Positions 8,696-17,634 of a stretch of DNA of 64,000 nt are shown here, piece after piece; the first letter of the stretch is position 1; the number at the start of each line of letters is the position of its first letter. The position numbers were made by a program, and so were the translations under genes. The DNA is from Vreelandella subterranea (GTDB lineage Bacteria > Pseudomonadota > Gammaproteobacteria > Pseudomonadales > Halomonadaceae). The notes beneath the pieces were generated by a model. It was not told the DNA's origin. It saw nothing but the letters and a program-made list of their open reading frames with translations, and searched no databases. The stretch spans positions 62,001 to 126,000 of the forward strand of contig NZ_FOGS01000011.1 in assembly GCF_900111305.1 (NCBI RefSeq), read 5' to 3'.

Positions 8696-10168
8696 ATGAC
8701 GAGCCAAATCCTCTCACTCCCCTTACGCCGCACCAAGATTGTCGCCACGCTAGGCCCCGCAAGCGACCGACCCGGTGTACTGGAAGCCATGCTGAAAGCC
8801 GGTGTCGATGTCGTTCGCCTGAACTTTTCCCATGGCGCCGCGGACGACCATCGCCGCCGCCTGCAGGACGTTCGCGAGATCGCCCAGCGACTGGGGCGTA
8901 GCGTCGCCGTACTGGGCGACCTTCAAGGGCCTAAAATTCGCATTTCACGCTTTCAGGATGGTGCCATCCACCTCACCCACGGCCAGCCGTTCATCCTCGA
9001 CATGGCGCTCGGCACTGACCAGGGCAACCAGGAACGGGTCGGCTGTGACTACAAGTCGCTGATCGATGACGTCACCGCCGGCGACCGCCTGCTGCTCGAC
9101 GACGGTCGCGTGGTCCTGGATGTCACTCAAGTGGTTGACCAGGAAGTGCACACACGGGTTCACGTGGGCGGCAAGCTGTCCAACAACAAAGGCATCAACA
9201 AGCAAGGCGGGGGCCTCTCCGCCCCGGCGCTCACTGAAAAGGACAAGGCCGACCTGGTCACCGCTCTGGATATCGGCGTGGACTACCTGGCGGTTTCCTT
9301 CCCGCGTAGCGCCGCCGATATGCAGGAGGCACGCACCCTCCTGGGTGAGGCTGGCAAGGACATCGGCCTGGTTGCCAAACTCGAGCGCGCCGAAGCCGTG
9401 GCCAACGACGAAACCCTGGATGGCATCATCCAGGCCTCGGAGGCCGTGATGGTGGCGCGTGGCGACCTGGGCGTGGAAATTGGCGATGAAGCACTGATCG
9501 GCACCCAGAAGCGCATCATCAAGCACGCCCGCACCCTGAACCGTGCGGTGATTACCGCGACCCAGATGATGGAGTCGATGATCGAGTCGCCGCTGCCCAC
9601 CCGGGCCGAGGTGTTTGACGTGGCCAACGCGGTGCTGGATGCCACCGACGCGGTGATGCTCTCCGCCGAAACCGCCGCGGGGGATTATCCGGTGGAGACC
9701 ATCGAGGCGATGAACCGCGTCTGCCTGGGCGCCGAACGCGAGCGCATTGCCCAGGAGTCGAGCCACCGCATTCACGAAGGCTTCGAGCGCATTGACGAGA
9801 CCATTGCGCTGTCTGCCATGTACGCGGCCAACCATCTCGAGGGTGTCAGCGTGATTGCCTGCATGACCGCCACGGGCTATACGCCACTGATTGCATCGCG
9901 CATTCGCTCCAAGCTGCCGATTGTCGGCCTGGCCCATAGCCCCATCGCTCAGCGCCGCATGGCGTTGTACCGGGGCGTGGTCTCGATACCCTTCGACACG
10001 ACCCACATGCAGGCAGAAGACGTCAACGGCGAGGCGCTGAGATTATTAAAAGCCCACGGCTTGGCGGACCCCGGCGAGCATGTCATTCTCACTCGAGGCG
10101 ACCATATGAACGCCCATGGCGGCACCAACACCATGAAGGTGTTAGCCGTTGCGTCCGAGTCGCCATGA
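8696..10168 (+). CDS. pyk: Pyruvate kinase
   Basis: Cytoplasmic glycolytic enzyme of 490 residues that makes pyruvate and ATP from phosphoenolpyruvate. Family motifs run in order: RTKIVATLGPAS, GVDVVRLNFSHG, LGDLQGPKIR, the catalytic-region VARGDLGVEIG, and ATQMMESMI. ATG 8696 is chosen because AGGAGA lies 7 bases upstream; an ATG at 8672 has no such site. mgsA follows after 22 bases on the same strand, so the two probably share a transcript. A HexR-like box lies in the promoter. Confidence 0.95.
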   Translation: MTSQILSLPLRRTKIVATLGPASDRPGVLEAMLKAGVDVVRLNFSHGAADDHRRRLQDVREIAQRLGRSVAVLGDLQGPKIRISRFQDGAIHLTHGQPFILDMALGTDQGNQERVGCDYKSLIDDVTAGDRLLLDDGRVVLDVTQVVDQEVHTRVHVGGKLSNNKGINKQGGGLSAPALTEKDKADLVTALDIGVDYLAVSFPRSAADMQEARTLLGEAGKDIGLVAKLERAEAVANDETLDGIIQASEAVMVARGDLGVEIGDEALIGTQKRIIKHARTLNRAVITATQMMESMIESPLPTRAEVFDVANAVLDATDAVMLSAETAAGDYPVETIEAMNRVCLGAERERIAQESSHRIHEGFERIDETIALSAMYAANHLEGVSVIACMTATGYTPLIASRIRSKLPIVGLAHSPIAQRRMALYRGVVSIPFDTTHMQAEDVNGEALRLLKAHGLADPGEHVILTRGDHMNAHGGTNTMKVLAVASESP

Positions 10169-10190
10169 TCCTGCTTTGGAGATCCATACC

Positions 10191-10667
10191 ATGAACGATG
10201 CGCGCCCCCCTCGTCAGGCAATTCGCAAGCTCCAGGCCCGCAAGCGGATTGCGCTGATTGCCCACGACGGCAAGAAAACCGAAATGCTTGAGTGGGCGAC
10301 GCGCTGGAAGGACACGCTGAGCCGCCACGAACTGCTTGGCACCGGCACCACGGCAAAACGCTTGCACGACGCACTGGGACTGCCTATCGAAGGATTGATG
10401 AGCGGGCCGCTTGGCGGTGACCAGCAGATTGGCGCACGCATTGCCGAGCAGGCGCTCGACGTGCTGATCTTTTTCTGGGACCCGTTCGCGCCCCAGCCCC
10501 ACGACCCGGATGTCAAAGCGCTACTGCGCCTTGCGGCACTTTGGAACATCCCGGTAGCGTGCAATGCCGCCAGCGCCGACTTTGTGCTTTCCTCGCCTTA
10601 TCTGGATGAAAGCTACGACATGTCGATACCCGACGCAGATGCTTGGGCCGAAGCCCGCAAGGATTGA
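10191..10667 (+). CDS. mgsA: Methylglyoxal synthase
   Basis: Enzyme of 158 residues that turns dihydroxyacetone phosphate into methylglyoxal and phosphate, a bypass that releases phosphate when glycolytic intermediates pile up. KRIALIAHDGKK carries the substrate-binding His25-Asp26, the GTGTT phosphate-binding loop is at 50-54, and SGPLGGDQQIG holds catalytic Asp77. ATG 10191 has GGAGA 8 bases upstream. It is probably co-transcribed with pyk, which ties the bypass to the last step of glycolysis. The C-terminus converges on the cra-type gene. Confidence 0.94.
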   Translation: MNDARPPRQAIRKLQARKRIALIAHDGKKTEMLEWATRWKDTLSRHELLGTGTTAKRLHDALGLPIEGLMSGPLGGDQQIGARIAEQALDVLIFFWDPFAPQPHDPDVKALLRLAALWNIPVACNAASADFVLSSPYLDESYDMSIPDADAWAEARKD

Positions 10668-10699
10668 CTGACCAGCGGCGAGTCGTTGGCCGCTTGATT

Positions 10700-11701
10700 T
10701 CAGGCCATCATTTGCGCACCGGGATGACGGGTGCGCATATGGCGTGCCACCACCTGCTGACCGCATTGGGGCTCGCCCTCTGTCGCGGCCAGGGCACAGC
10801 GTAGCGTCAACTCCGCGATGCGGTCGTAATCCTGCGGTGCCGAGTTGATCGGCTGAGGCAAAAAATCCAGCAGGCGATGATCACCAAAGGTGGCCAACCG
10901 CATCCCTTCCGGCAACCCTCCTCGCTCCAGAAAGACGTCAAACACACCTTCCAGCAGCGTATAGGACGCGGTAACCAACGCATCGGCTCCCCCCTCTTCA
11001 TCCAGCAGCTTGACCGCCAGGCGGGCGCCTTCGCTACGCTCATAGTGCGTACCGCATAAATACAGCGGCGTTATGGACGTGCCCGCTAGCGCCTGCTGAA
11101 ACCCGGCCCGGCGCTCACGGCTGATGGAAAGGTCTGGCATTGCCTCGAGCCATGCAACGCGCTGGGTAGCCGGGTCAATCACCGAGTGGGTCAGCGCCAG
11201 CGATGCCTGACGGTCGTTACTGACCACGCTGGCAAAGTGTTCAGGGTCCAGCCCCCGGTCCATTCCCACCACGCTCCAGCCTTCTTTTACCAGGTCCGCG
11301 TAAAACGGATCGTCGCTGGCCAGACAACTCGCCGTGATAAGCACTTCACAGCGCTGGGCGCGCAACGCGAGCGCCAGCGCCCGCTCGCTTTCCGGGCAAT
11401 CGTCGGAGCTCACCACCAGCAGTTGATAGCCGCGTTCGCGAGCGCCCCGCTCTATACGCTTGGCAAGCCGCGCGTAACTGATGTTTTCCAGGTCAGGTAC
11501 GATCAACCCCAGTAAACGACTGGCCCCCCGGCGCAGGGCGGCGGCCTGGGGGTCGATGTGATAACGGTGCTGGCGAACGACCGCCATCACCTTGTCGATG
11601 GTCGCTTGGCTAATGCGGCGTTTTTCGGCCTGGCCATTAATCACATAGCTGGCGGTGGTACGTGATACCCCGGCAAGCCGGGCAATATCGGCAAGTGTCA
11701 T
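10700..11701 (-). CDS. cra: Fructose repressor Cra/FruR, LacI family
   Basis: Regulator of 333 residues. The N-terminal MTLADIARLAGVSRTTASYVINGQ is the Cra/FruR-type helix-turn-helix and is followed by the hinge region and a sugar-phosphate sensor domain. The start at 11701 is set by GAGGGGA upstream and by the beginning of the helix-turn-helix; the 16 residues before it look untranslated. It diverges from fruB across 181 bases containing two Cra-like operators, so it should repress fruBKA and perhaps itself, with fructose 1-phosphate as the expected inducer from family knowledge. Confidence 0.9.
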   Translation of the reverse strand: MTLADIARLAGVSRTTASYVINGQAEKRRISQATIDKVMAVVRQHRYHIDPQAAALRRGASRLLGLIVPDLENISYARLAKRIERGARERGYQLLVVSSDDCPESERALALALRAQRCEVLITASCLASDDPFYADLVKEGWSVVGMDRGLDPEHFASVVSNDRQASLALTHSVIDPATQRVAWLEAMPDLSISRERRAGFQQALAGTSITPLYLCGTHYERSEGARLAVKLLDEEGGADALVTASYTLLEGVFDVFLERGGLPEGMRLATFGDHRLLDFLPQPINSAPQDYDRIAELTLRCALAATEGEPQCGQQVVARHMRTRHPGAQMMA

Positions 11702-11788
11702 GAATTTCCCCTCTGATTGCCGCCAGTTTAACAGTCGACAGACGCCCATCAGACCAAAGTCTAGGCGCGAACCTCTTGTGTCCCGAAG

Positions 11789-11800
11789 TGAATCGATTCA
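11789..11800. promoter_or_regulatory. Cra/FruR operator O1
   Basis: TGAATCGATTCA is a perfect palindrome. With its flanking bases it matches the enterobacterial Cra consensus RSTGAAWCSNTHHW on both strands. It lies in the cra-fruB intergenic region, roughly where the -35 box of fruB would be if TATACA (11812-11817) is the -10. Confidence 0.7.
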
Positions 11801-11821
11801 GCATAGCCAACTATACACAGA

Positions 11822-11833
11822 TGACACGATTCA
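11822..11833. promoter_or_regulatory. Cra/FruR operator O2
   Basis: TGACACGATTCA differs from O1 at two positions. The two centres are 33 bp apart, about three helical turns, so two repressors would bind the same DNA face. It would overlap the fruB transcription start. Confidence 0.5.
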
Positions 11834-11882
11834 TCCAGCTCACTTCGGTGCGCTACGACCATGGTTCTACACGGAGACACCT

Positions 11883-14756
11883 ATGCTGACGCTCGGCTCT
11901 GATGACATATTGCTGGACTGCCATGCTGACGACTGGCGAGCAGCTCTCAACAGCGCCGCCGATGCGCTGGTGGCGGCGGGGTTTGTCGAACCCGACTATC
12001 GTGACGGCTTGCTCGACCGGGAAGCCCAGTCCTCGACGTTTTTGGGCAATGCCATCGCTATCCCCCACGGCACCCCGGAAAGCCGCCAATACGTCAAGCA
12101 AACCGGGGTACGCGTTTTACAGTTTCCCCACGGGGTTCAATGGCACGATGGGCAGCAGGTGCACGTGCTGGTGACCATTGCCGCACAAAACGACGAGCAC
12201 CTCGACATCCTGCGCCAGTTGACCCATGTACTGGATCGCGAGGGCGTCGCTGAGCAGCTGGCTGACGCCACCTCCGCCGCCGATGTGGCGCGCCTGCTTT
12301 CCAAGCCAGCCGTGATGCCACGTCTGGATAACGACACCCTGTGCGTTAGCTTCCCCGCCAAGGACTTGCAGGAATTGACGTTAGCCGCTGCCGCACGACT
12401 GCGCCAAAGCGGCTGCGTCGATAATACGTTTATCAGCGCCATTGCCTCCGCTGAGCCCACCTGGCTGGGTAACGGCCTGTGGCTGGCAAGCCACGCTCAC
12501 GGGGTTACCCAGCCCGCTCTGGGTGTTGCAACCCCGGCGGATACATCACTGAATCATCACGGCCATCCCGTTCATGCCTTGTTCTGCCTGGCGGCCAGCG
12601 GTGAAAGCCATCGTTCACTGCTCGAGCAATTATTGCCTCTGCTGGACCACAACGACAGCGAGAGCCTGGTCAACAACACCAGTGCCCAGTGGCTGGCCAC
12701 CCTGGCGGGTGAAACCGCCAGCACGCAAACCCAGCGCGCCCGCGTATTGAACCCTCACGGCCTCCACGCTCGCCCGGCCAAGCAACTGGTCCAGAACGCC
12801 CGCGCCCAGGCGGTGCCGATCAACGTTCGCCTTGAAGAAGGCAGCGCCACGCCGGTTTCCGCCGCCAGTCTGACCAAGGTGATTGGTTTGGGCGCACGGC
12901 GGGGCCAATGGCTGGTATTTTCTGCCGAAGGCGAGCAGGCAGGCCAGGCACTCGCGGCCGTCAGCGAGGCCGTCGAGTCCGGCCTGGGCGAGAAAGTTGC
13001 CGCCTTTGACGGCGGCCGGGAAAGCGTCTCTCCCGCTACCGACAGCACCAAGCCCGCCGTGGAACCGCTGGCTGACGATACGCCGCATACCGGCGTGGCC
13101 GCCTCGCCGGGGCTTGCCATCGCGCCGGTGTTCGTCATCCGCCCGCCGAGCTTTGAATACCCGCAGCACGCCGACGACCCCGAGCATGAAGTGACGCGCC
13201 TGCGCGAGGCGCTGAAAGAAGGCGCCGACCAGCTGGAAACGCTGGTACACAACGCGCCGGGCGGTGAAGTCGCTGACATTCTCTCCATGCACGAAGAAAT
13301 GCTCGACGACCCGGAGCTGCACCAGGCCGCCATCGACGCCATCCGCGAAGGGGCCTCGGCAGAGGCTGGCTGGTGGGAAGCCATCGACACCGCCGCCCAC
13401 GCCCAGGAAATGCTTGCCGACCGGCTACTGGCCGAACGCGCCGCCGACCTGCGCGACGTGGGCCGCCGAGTCCTCGGCGTACTGTGCGACGTCAAGCTGC
13501 CCGCGCCGCCCGACCATCCGTATATTCTGGTGATGGACGATATTGGCCCCTCTGATGTCGCACGGCTGGATACCTCGCGAGTGCGTGGTCTGCTCACCGT
13601 TCGCGGCGGCGCTACTGCGCATAGCGCGATTCTGGCCCGCGCGTTAGGCATCCCGGCGGTTGTCGGTGCCGGTGACGCCGTCATGGCGCTACCTGACGGC
13701 GGCATGATGATTCTCGATGGCGAACGCGGGCGGGTCACTCACAAGCCTTCGGAAGACCGCCTGCAGCGCGCCGAGCAGCAGTTGCTTGACCAGCAGCAGC
13801 GCGAAGCCGACGCCTGGGAAACGCGCTTTGAAACGGCTCAAACCCAGGATGGTCACCGGGTCGAAGTCGCCGCCAACCTGGGCAACACCGCGCATGCCGA
13901 AGACGCCGTCGAGCGTGGCGCCGAAGGTGTTGGCCTGCTGCGCACCGAGTTCCTGTTCATGGCCCACGCCAGCGCGCCGGATCTGGCGACCCAGATCGAC
14001 GAATACCGCCAGGCGATTGACGCCCTCGGCGGCCGCCCGCTGGTGGCCCGCACGCTGGACGTCGGCGGCGACAAGCCGCTGCCCTACTGGCCGGTACCGC
14101 AGGAAGACAATCCCTTCCTTGGCCTGCGCGGCATTCGCCTGGCGCTGACCCAGCCGGAAGTGCTCGAAACCCAGTTACGCGCGCTGTTGATGGCCGGTAA
14201 GGATAGCCCTCTGCGCATCATGCTGCCCATGGTCAAGGACATCGCCGAGTTCCGTGCCGCCAAGGCGATTTATGACCGGCTACTGAGCGAGATCGCCCCG
14301 TCTCAGCGGGCCACCGACGTCCAGCTCGGCGTGATGATCGAGGTGCCTTCCAGTGCCCTGCTGGCGCCGTCGCTGGCCGCCGAGGTGGACTTCTTCTCGG
14401 TGGGCACCAACGATTTGACCCAGTACACCCTGGCCATCGACCGCGGTCATCCGGAGCTATCCGCCCAGGCCGACGGCCTGCATCCGGCGGTGCTGCGTTT
14501 GATCCAGATGACCGTTGATGCCGCCCATGCCCAGGGCAAATGGGTGGGTGTCTGTGGCGAGCTAGCCTCTGACGCCATGGCAGTGCCCGTGTTGGTGGGC
14601 CTGGGCGTTGACGAGCTTTCTGTCAGCGCCCGGCAGATCCCGCTGGTCAAGGCGCGGCTGCGCGAGTTTGATCTGGCGGATGCCCAGGCCAGCGCTCAAT
14701 TGGCACTGGCCCAGGCCACCAGCGATGACGTACGCGACGCGCTGGAGGCTCGCTGA
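11883..14756 (+). CDS. fruB: Fructose PTS phosphotransferase: EIIA-HPr-EI fusion
   Basis: Cytoplasmic multidomain protein of 957 residues that carries phosphate from phosphoenolpyruvate to the fructose permease FruA. The EIIA-Fru domain covers about 1-145, with His62 in AIAIPHGTP. Residues about 155-275 resemble a second, degenerate EIIA. HPr covers about 283-370, with His295 in GLHARPA. Enzyme I occupies about 400-950, with His580 in GGATAHSAILAR and Cys891 in GVCGELA. GGAGA precedes ATG 11883; in-frame sequence upstream of it lies in the promoter and is not coding. The stop overlaps the fruK start by one base. This fusion lets fructose uptake run without separate general PTS proteins. Confidence 0.95.
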   Translation: MLTLGSDDILLDCHADDWRAALNSAADALVAAGFVEPDYRDGLLDREAQSSTFLGNAIAIPHGTPESRQYVKQTGVRVLQFPHGVQWHDGQQVHVLVTIAAQNDEHLDILRQLTHVLDREGVAEQLADATSAADVARLLSKPAVMPRLDNDTLCVSFPAKDLQELTLAAAARLRQSGCVDNTFISAIASAEPTWLGNGLWLASHAHGVTQPALGVATPADTSLNHHGHPVHALFCLAASGESHRSLLEQLLPLLDHNDSESLVNNTSAQWLATLAGETASTQTQRARVLNPHGLHARPAKQLVQNARAQAVPINVRLEEGSATPVSAASLTKVIGLGARRGQWLVFSAEGEQAGQALAAVSEAVESGLGEKVAAFDGGRESVSPATDSTKPAVEPLADDTPHTGVAASPGLAIAPVFVIRPPSFEYPQHADDPEHEVTRLREALKEGADQLETLVHNAPGGEVADILSMHEEMLDDPELHQAAIDAIREGASAEAGWWEAIDTAAHAQEMLADRLLAERAADLRDVGRRVLGVLCDVKLPAPPDHPYILVMDDIGPSDVARLDTSRVRGLLTVRGGATAHSAILARALGIPAVVGAGDAVMALPDGGMMILDGERGRVTHKPSEDRLQRAEQQLLDQQQREADAWETRFETAQTQDGHRVEVAANLGNTAHAEDAVERGAEGVGLLRTEFLFMAHASAPDLATQIDEYRQAIDALGGRPLVARTLDVGGDKPLPYWPVPQEDNPFLGLRGIRLALTQPEVLETQLRALLMAGKDSPLRIMLPMVKDIAEFRAAKAIYDRLLSEIAPSQRATDVQLGVMIEVPSSALLAPSLAAEVDFFSVGTNDLTQYTLAIDRGHPELSAQADGLHPAVLRLIQMTVDAAHAQGKWVGVCGELASDAMAVPVLVGLGVDELSVSARQIPLVKARLREFDLADAQASAQLALAQATSDDVRDALEAR

Positions 14757-15727
14757 TGGCCCGTGTGCTATGCATTACCCTCAACCCGGCATTGGACCTG
14801 GCGTTCAGCCTTGACCAGCTCACGCCAGGGGCAGTTAACCGCCCCCATAGCGCCCAGCTGGAGGCCGCGGGTAAAGGCGTCAATGTTGCCCGGGTACTGG
14901 CAGGGTTAGGCCATGACGTGACCGTGAGCGGCTTTCTGGGTGCTGATAACGACGCCCCTTTCGCACTGGCCTTTCAGCACGCCACCTTGCATGACGACTT
15001 CGTGCGTGTTGCGGGTGAAACACGCATCAATGCCAAGCTTGCTGAACAAAGCGGCCGGGTCACCGACATCAACGGCCCCGGCACGCCGATCACTTCAAAC
15101 GATCTGCAACGTTTAACGGCAAGGCTGGATGCACATTTATACGGCGCCGCGCCGCCTCACGCGGTCGTGGTGGCGGGCAGCTTACCGCCGGGGCTCAGTC
15201 TCGATGACTTTCGCGCTTTTCTCCAGCACATGAAGGCCAGCGGTGTTCCTCTCTGGGTGGATACCAGCGGCGCGGCGCTTAGCGCCGCCATTGAGATACA
15301 GCCCACCGCCGTCAAGCCCAACGAGCTTGAGCTTGCACACTGGCTCGGTGAGCCGCTTGAAACCCGTCATGCGCTGACCCAGGCGACACGTCGTCTGCAT
15401 CAAGGCGGCGTGGAACAGGCGCTGGTCTCTGCCGGTGCCGATGGTGTGCTTTGGGTTAACGCCCAGGGCAGTTGGCAGGCAACGCCACCCTTAGTCACCG
15501 CCGTCAACACCGTGTGCGCCGGCGATACGTTCGTCGCGGGCATGCTCCACGGCCTGCTCAGCGGCCACGACCCCGAGAAAACCCTTCGTTTCGCCACGGC
15601 ATTATCCGCCGATGCGGTTCGCCATGTGGGCGTGGGCAACCCCCAGGCCGACGACTTCGACTCACTCCAACAACAGACCCGGGTACGGCGTCTTGATGAC
15701 ACCACCACCGAGGGAGCTACGCTATGA
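14756..15727 (+). CDS. fruK: 1-phosphofructokinase
   Basis: PfkB-family kinase of 323 residues that phosphorylates fructose 1-phosphate, the product of FruA, to fructose 1,6-bisphosphate. Visible motifs are TLNPALDLAF at the start, the substrate-binding AAGKGVNVARVL, and the C-terminal CAGDTFVAG containing the catalytic base Asp257. The first residue of that last motif is Cys rather than the usual Gly. It overlaps fruB by one base and fruA by four, so the three genes are translationally coupled. Confidence 0.94.
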   Translation: MARVLCITLNPALDLAFSLDQLTPGAVNRPHSAQLEAAGKGVNVARVLAGLGHDVTVSGFLGADNDAPFALAFQHATLHDDFVRVAGETRINAKLAEQSGRVTDINGPGTPITSNDLQRLTARLDAHLYGAAPPHAVVVAGSLPPGLSLDDFRAFLQHMKASGVPLWVDTSGAALSAAIEIQPTAVKPNELELAHWLGEPLETRHALTQATRRLHQGGVEQALVSAGADGVLWVNAQGSWQATPPLVTAVNTVCAGDTFVAGMLHGLLSGHDPEKTLRFATALSADAVRHVGVGNPQADDFDSLQQQTRVRRLDDTTTEGATL

Positions 15728-17466
15728 ATGTAATTCTGATTACCGCCTGCCCCAGCGGCATGGCGACCACCTTCCTCGCCGCCAAGCGGCTGGAGCAAGC
15801 CGCCGAACGCCAAGGCTGGCACGTTCATGTGGAAATGCACGGTGAGCTGGCACCGCTTCAGGCGGCCACCGCCGAGCAGATTGCCAACGCCGATCTGATC
15901 GTCGTCGCCGCGGATCACGTGCCAGCCCCCGAGCGCTTTGAAGGCAAGCGGCTCTATCAAGCGCCGATTGCCGACGCGCTCCCTGACCCCAGTGGCTTTT
16001 TGGCCACCGCGAAACGCGATGCGCCGCTCTATCAAGCGCCCACGGATGCACCCGCTGCCAACTCTACGGCGCCAACCGCCGCTGAAGGGCAGAATATTGT
16101 CGCCGTGACCGCCTGCCCGACAGGCGTTGCCCATACCTTTATGGCTGCCGAAGCGCTAGCGGAAGCAGGCAAGGCCATGGGTCATGCGATCCGCGTTGAA
16201 ACCCAGGGCTCGGTAGGCGCCCAGGATCAACTGAAAGAACAAGAGATCGCCGACGCCGATGTAGTCGTGCTGGCCTGCGATATCGACGTTGACCCTACCC
16301 GCTTTGCGGGCAAACGCATTTATCGCACCTCTACCGGCAGTGCCCTGAAAAAACCACGCCCAACCCTGGAAGCCGCCCTTGTCCACGCCAGTGTCGAAAA
16401 CGGCAACCAGGCCAGTACCAGCAGTGAAGGCAAAAGCGTCAAGGAGAAAGGCGTCTACAAGCACCTGCTGACCGGCGTATCCTTCATGCTGCCGATGGTG
16501 GTGGCGGGTGGTTTGCTGATCGCGCTGTCGTTTGTGTTCGGTATCAACGCCGCCGAGGAAGAAGGCTCGCTGGCCGCCGCGCTGATGAAAATCGGCGGCG
16601 GCACCGCCTTCGCGCTGATGATCCCGGTACTCGCGGGGTATATTGCCTACTCGATTGCCGACCGCCCCGGTATCGCGCCGGGCATGATTGGCGGCATGTT
16701 GGCCGCCGATATTGGCGCTGGTTTTATCGGCGGTATTCTGGCCGGCTTCCTGGCCGGTTACGTCGCCCTGGCGGTTACCCGTTATGTCAAGCTGCCTTCG
16801 AGTATCGAGTCACTCAAACCGATTCTGATTATTCCACTGATCGCCAGCCTGGTCACCGGCCTGGTAATGATCTATATCGTCGGCGAGCCAGTGGCGGGCA
16901 TTCTCAACACGCTGACCAACTTCCTTGAGACCATGGGCTCTGCCAACGCGGTATTGCTGGGTATTCTGCTGGGCGCCATGATGTGTTTCGACCTGGGCGG
17001 CCCGGTCAATAAAGCCGCCTATACCTTTGGCGTCGGGCTTCTGGCCTCGGAAACCTATGGTCCCATGGCGGCGATCATGGCCGCTGGCATGGTACCTGCC
17101 ATCGGTATGGGCATTGCCAGTCTGGTGGCGCGCAACAAATTCTCGGCGCCCGAGCGCGAGGCAGGCAAGGCCTCCTTTGTGCTGGGTATGTGTTTTATCA
17201 GCGAAGGGGCGATTCCGTTTGCCGCCAAAGACCCCCTGCGGGTAATCCCTGCCTGCATGCTGGGCGGTGCCGTTACCGGCGCACTTTCCATGCTGGTAGG
17301 CGCTAAACTGATGGCACCCCACGGTGGTATCTTCGTACTGCTTATCCCCAATGCCATCACCCCGGTCTTTCTCTACCTGGGCGCCATTGTGGTGGGCTCA
17401 CTGATTACCGGCCTGAGCTATGCCATGATCAAACGTGGCGCCACCCAGGTGGCCATTGCCAGCTAA
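15724..17466 (+). CDS. fruA: Fructose PTS permease, EIIB'-EIIB-EIIC
   Basis: Membrane transporter of 580 residues that imports fructose as fructose 1-phosphate. It has two EIIB domains: one at about 1-100 with Cys9 in TACPSGMATT, and one at about 122-220 with the phospho-acceptor Cys131 in TACPTGVAHT. These are followed by an EIIC channel of about eight to ten hydrophobic segments from about residue 245. The first EIIB-like domain is usual in FruA and is thought to be non-transporting. A strong terminator follows the stop, closing the fruBKA operon. Confidence 0.95.
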   Translation: MNVILITACPSGMATTFLAAKRLEQAAERQGWHVHVEMHGELAPLQAATAEQIANADLIVVAADHVPAPERFEGKRLYQAPIADALPDPSGFLATAKRDAPLYQAPTDAPAANSTAPTAAEGQNIVAVTACPTGVAHTFMAAEALAEAGKAMGHAIRVETQGSVGAQDQLKEQEIADADVVVLACDIDVDPTRFAGKRIYRTSTGSALKKPRPTLEAALVHASVENGNQASTSSEGKSVKEKGVYKHLLTGVSFMLPMVVAGGLLIALSFVFGINAAEEEGSLAAALMKIGGGTAFALMIPVLAGYIAYSIADRPGIAPGMIGGMLAADIGAGFIGGILAGFLAGYVALAVTRYVKLPSSIESLKPILIIPLIASLVTGLVMIYIVGEPVAGILNTLTNFLETMGSANAVLLGILLGAMMCFDLGGPVNKAAYTFGVGLLASETYGPMAAIMAAGMVPAIGMGIASLVARNKFSAPEREAGKASFVLGMCFISEGAIPFAAKDPLRVIPACMLGGAVTGALSMLVGAKLMAPHGGIFVLLIPNAITPVFLYLGAIVVGSLITGLSYAMIKRGATQVAIAS

Positions 17467-17474
17467 GCCATACC

Positions 17475-17498
17475 AGGCGGGCCAAGGCCCGCCTTTTT
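17475..17498 (+). terminator. Rho-independent terminator of fruBKA
   Basis: A 9-bp GC-rich stem (AGGCGGGCC / GGCCCGCCT) with an AA loop is followed by a T run. It starts 8 bases after the fruA stop. Confidence 0.9.
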
Positions 17499-17572
17499 CT
17501 TGAGACAGTTATTGGTTTTATTACCGCGCAACACGCTTTTGTTTACGGTGGTTTGCCACAGTGCGCGTTTTA

Positions 17573-17587
17573 TGTAGTATTTTTACA
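17573..17587. promoter_or_regulatory. HexR-like operator in the pgi promoter
   Basis: TGTAGTATTTTTACA matches the HexR consensus at 14 of 15 positions. It overlaps a plausible -10 (TAGTAT, 17575-17580) spaced 16 bp from TTGCCA (17553-17558) and lies 48 bp before the pgi start. Confidence 0.6.
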
Positions 17588-17634
17588 CACATAACATCAA
17601 GACAACTTGCCGATCTACAACAACGGACACCGCT

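Noticed and set aside
8945-10006. A 353-codon open frame opposite pyk
   Set aside because: It mirrors pyruvate kinase codons, has no family similarity and no translation signal.
12755-13738. A 327-codon open frame opposite fruB
   Set aside because: Serine/arginine-rich antisense shadow of the HPr-EI region.
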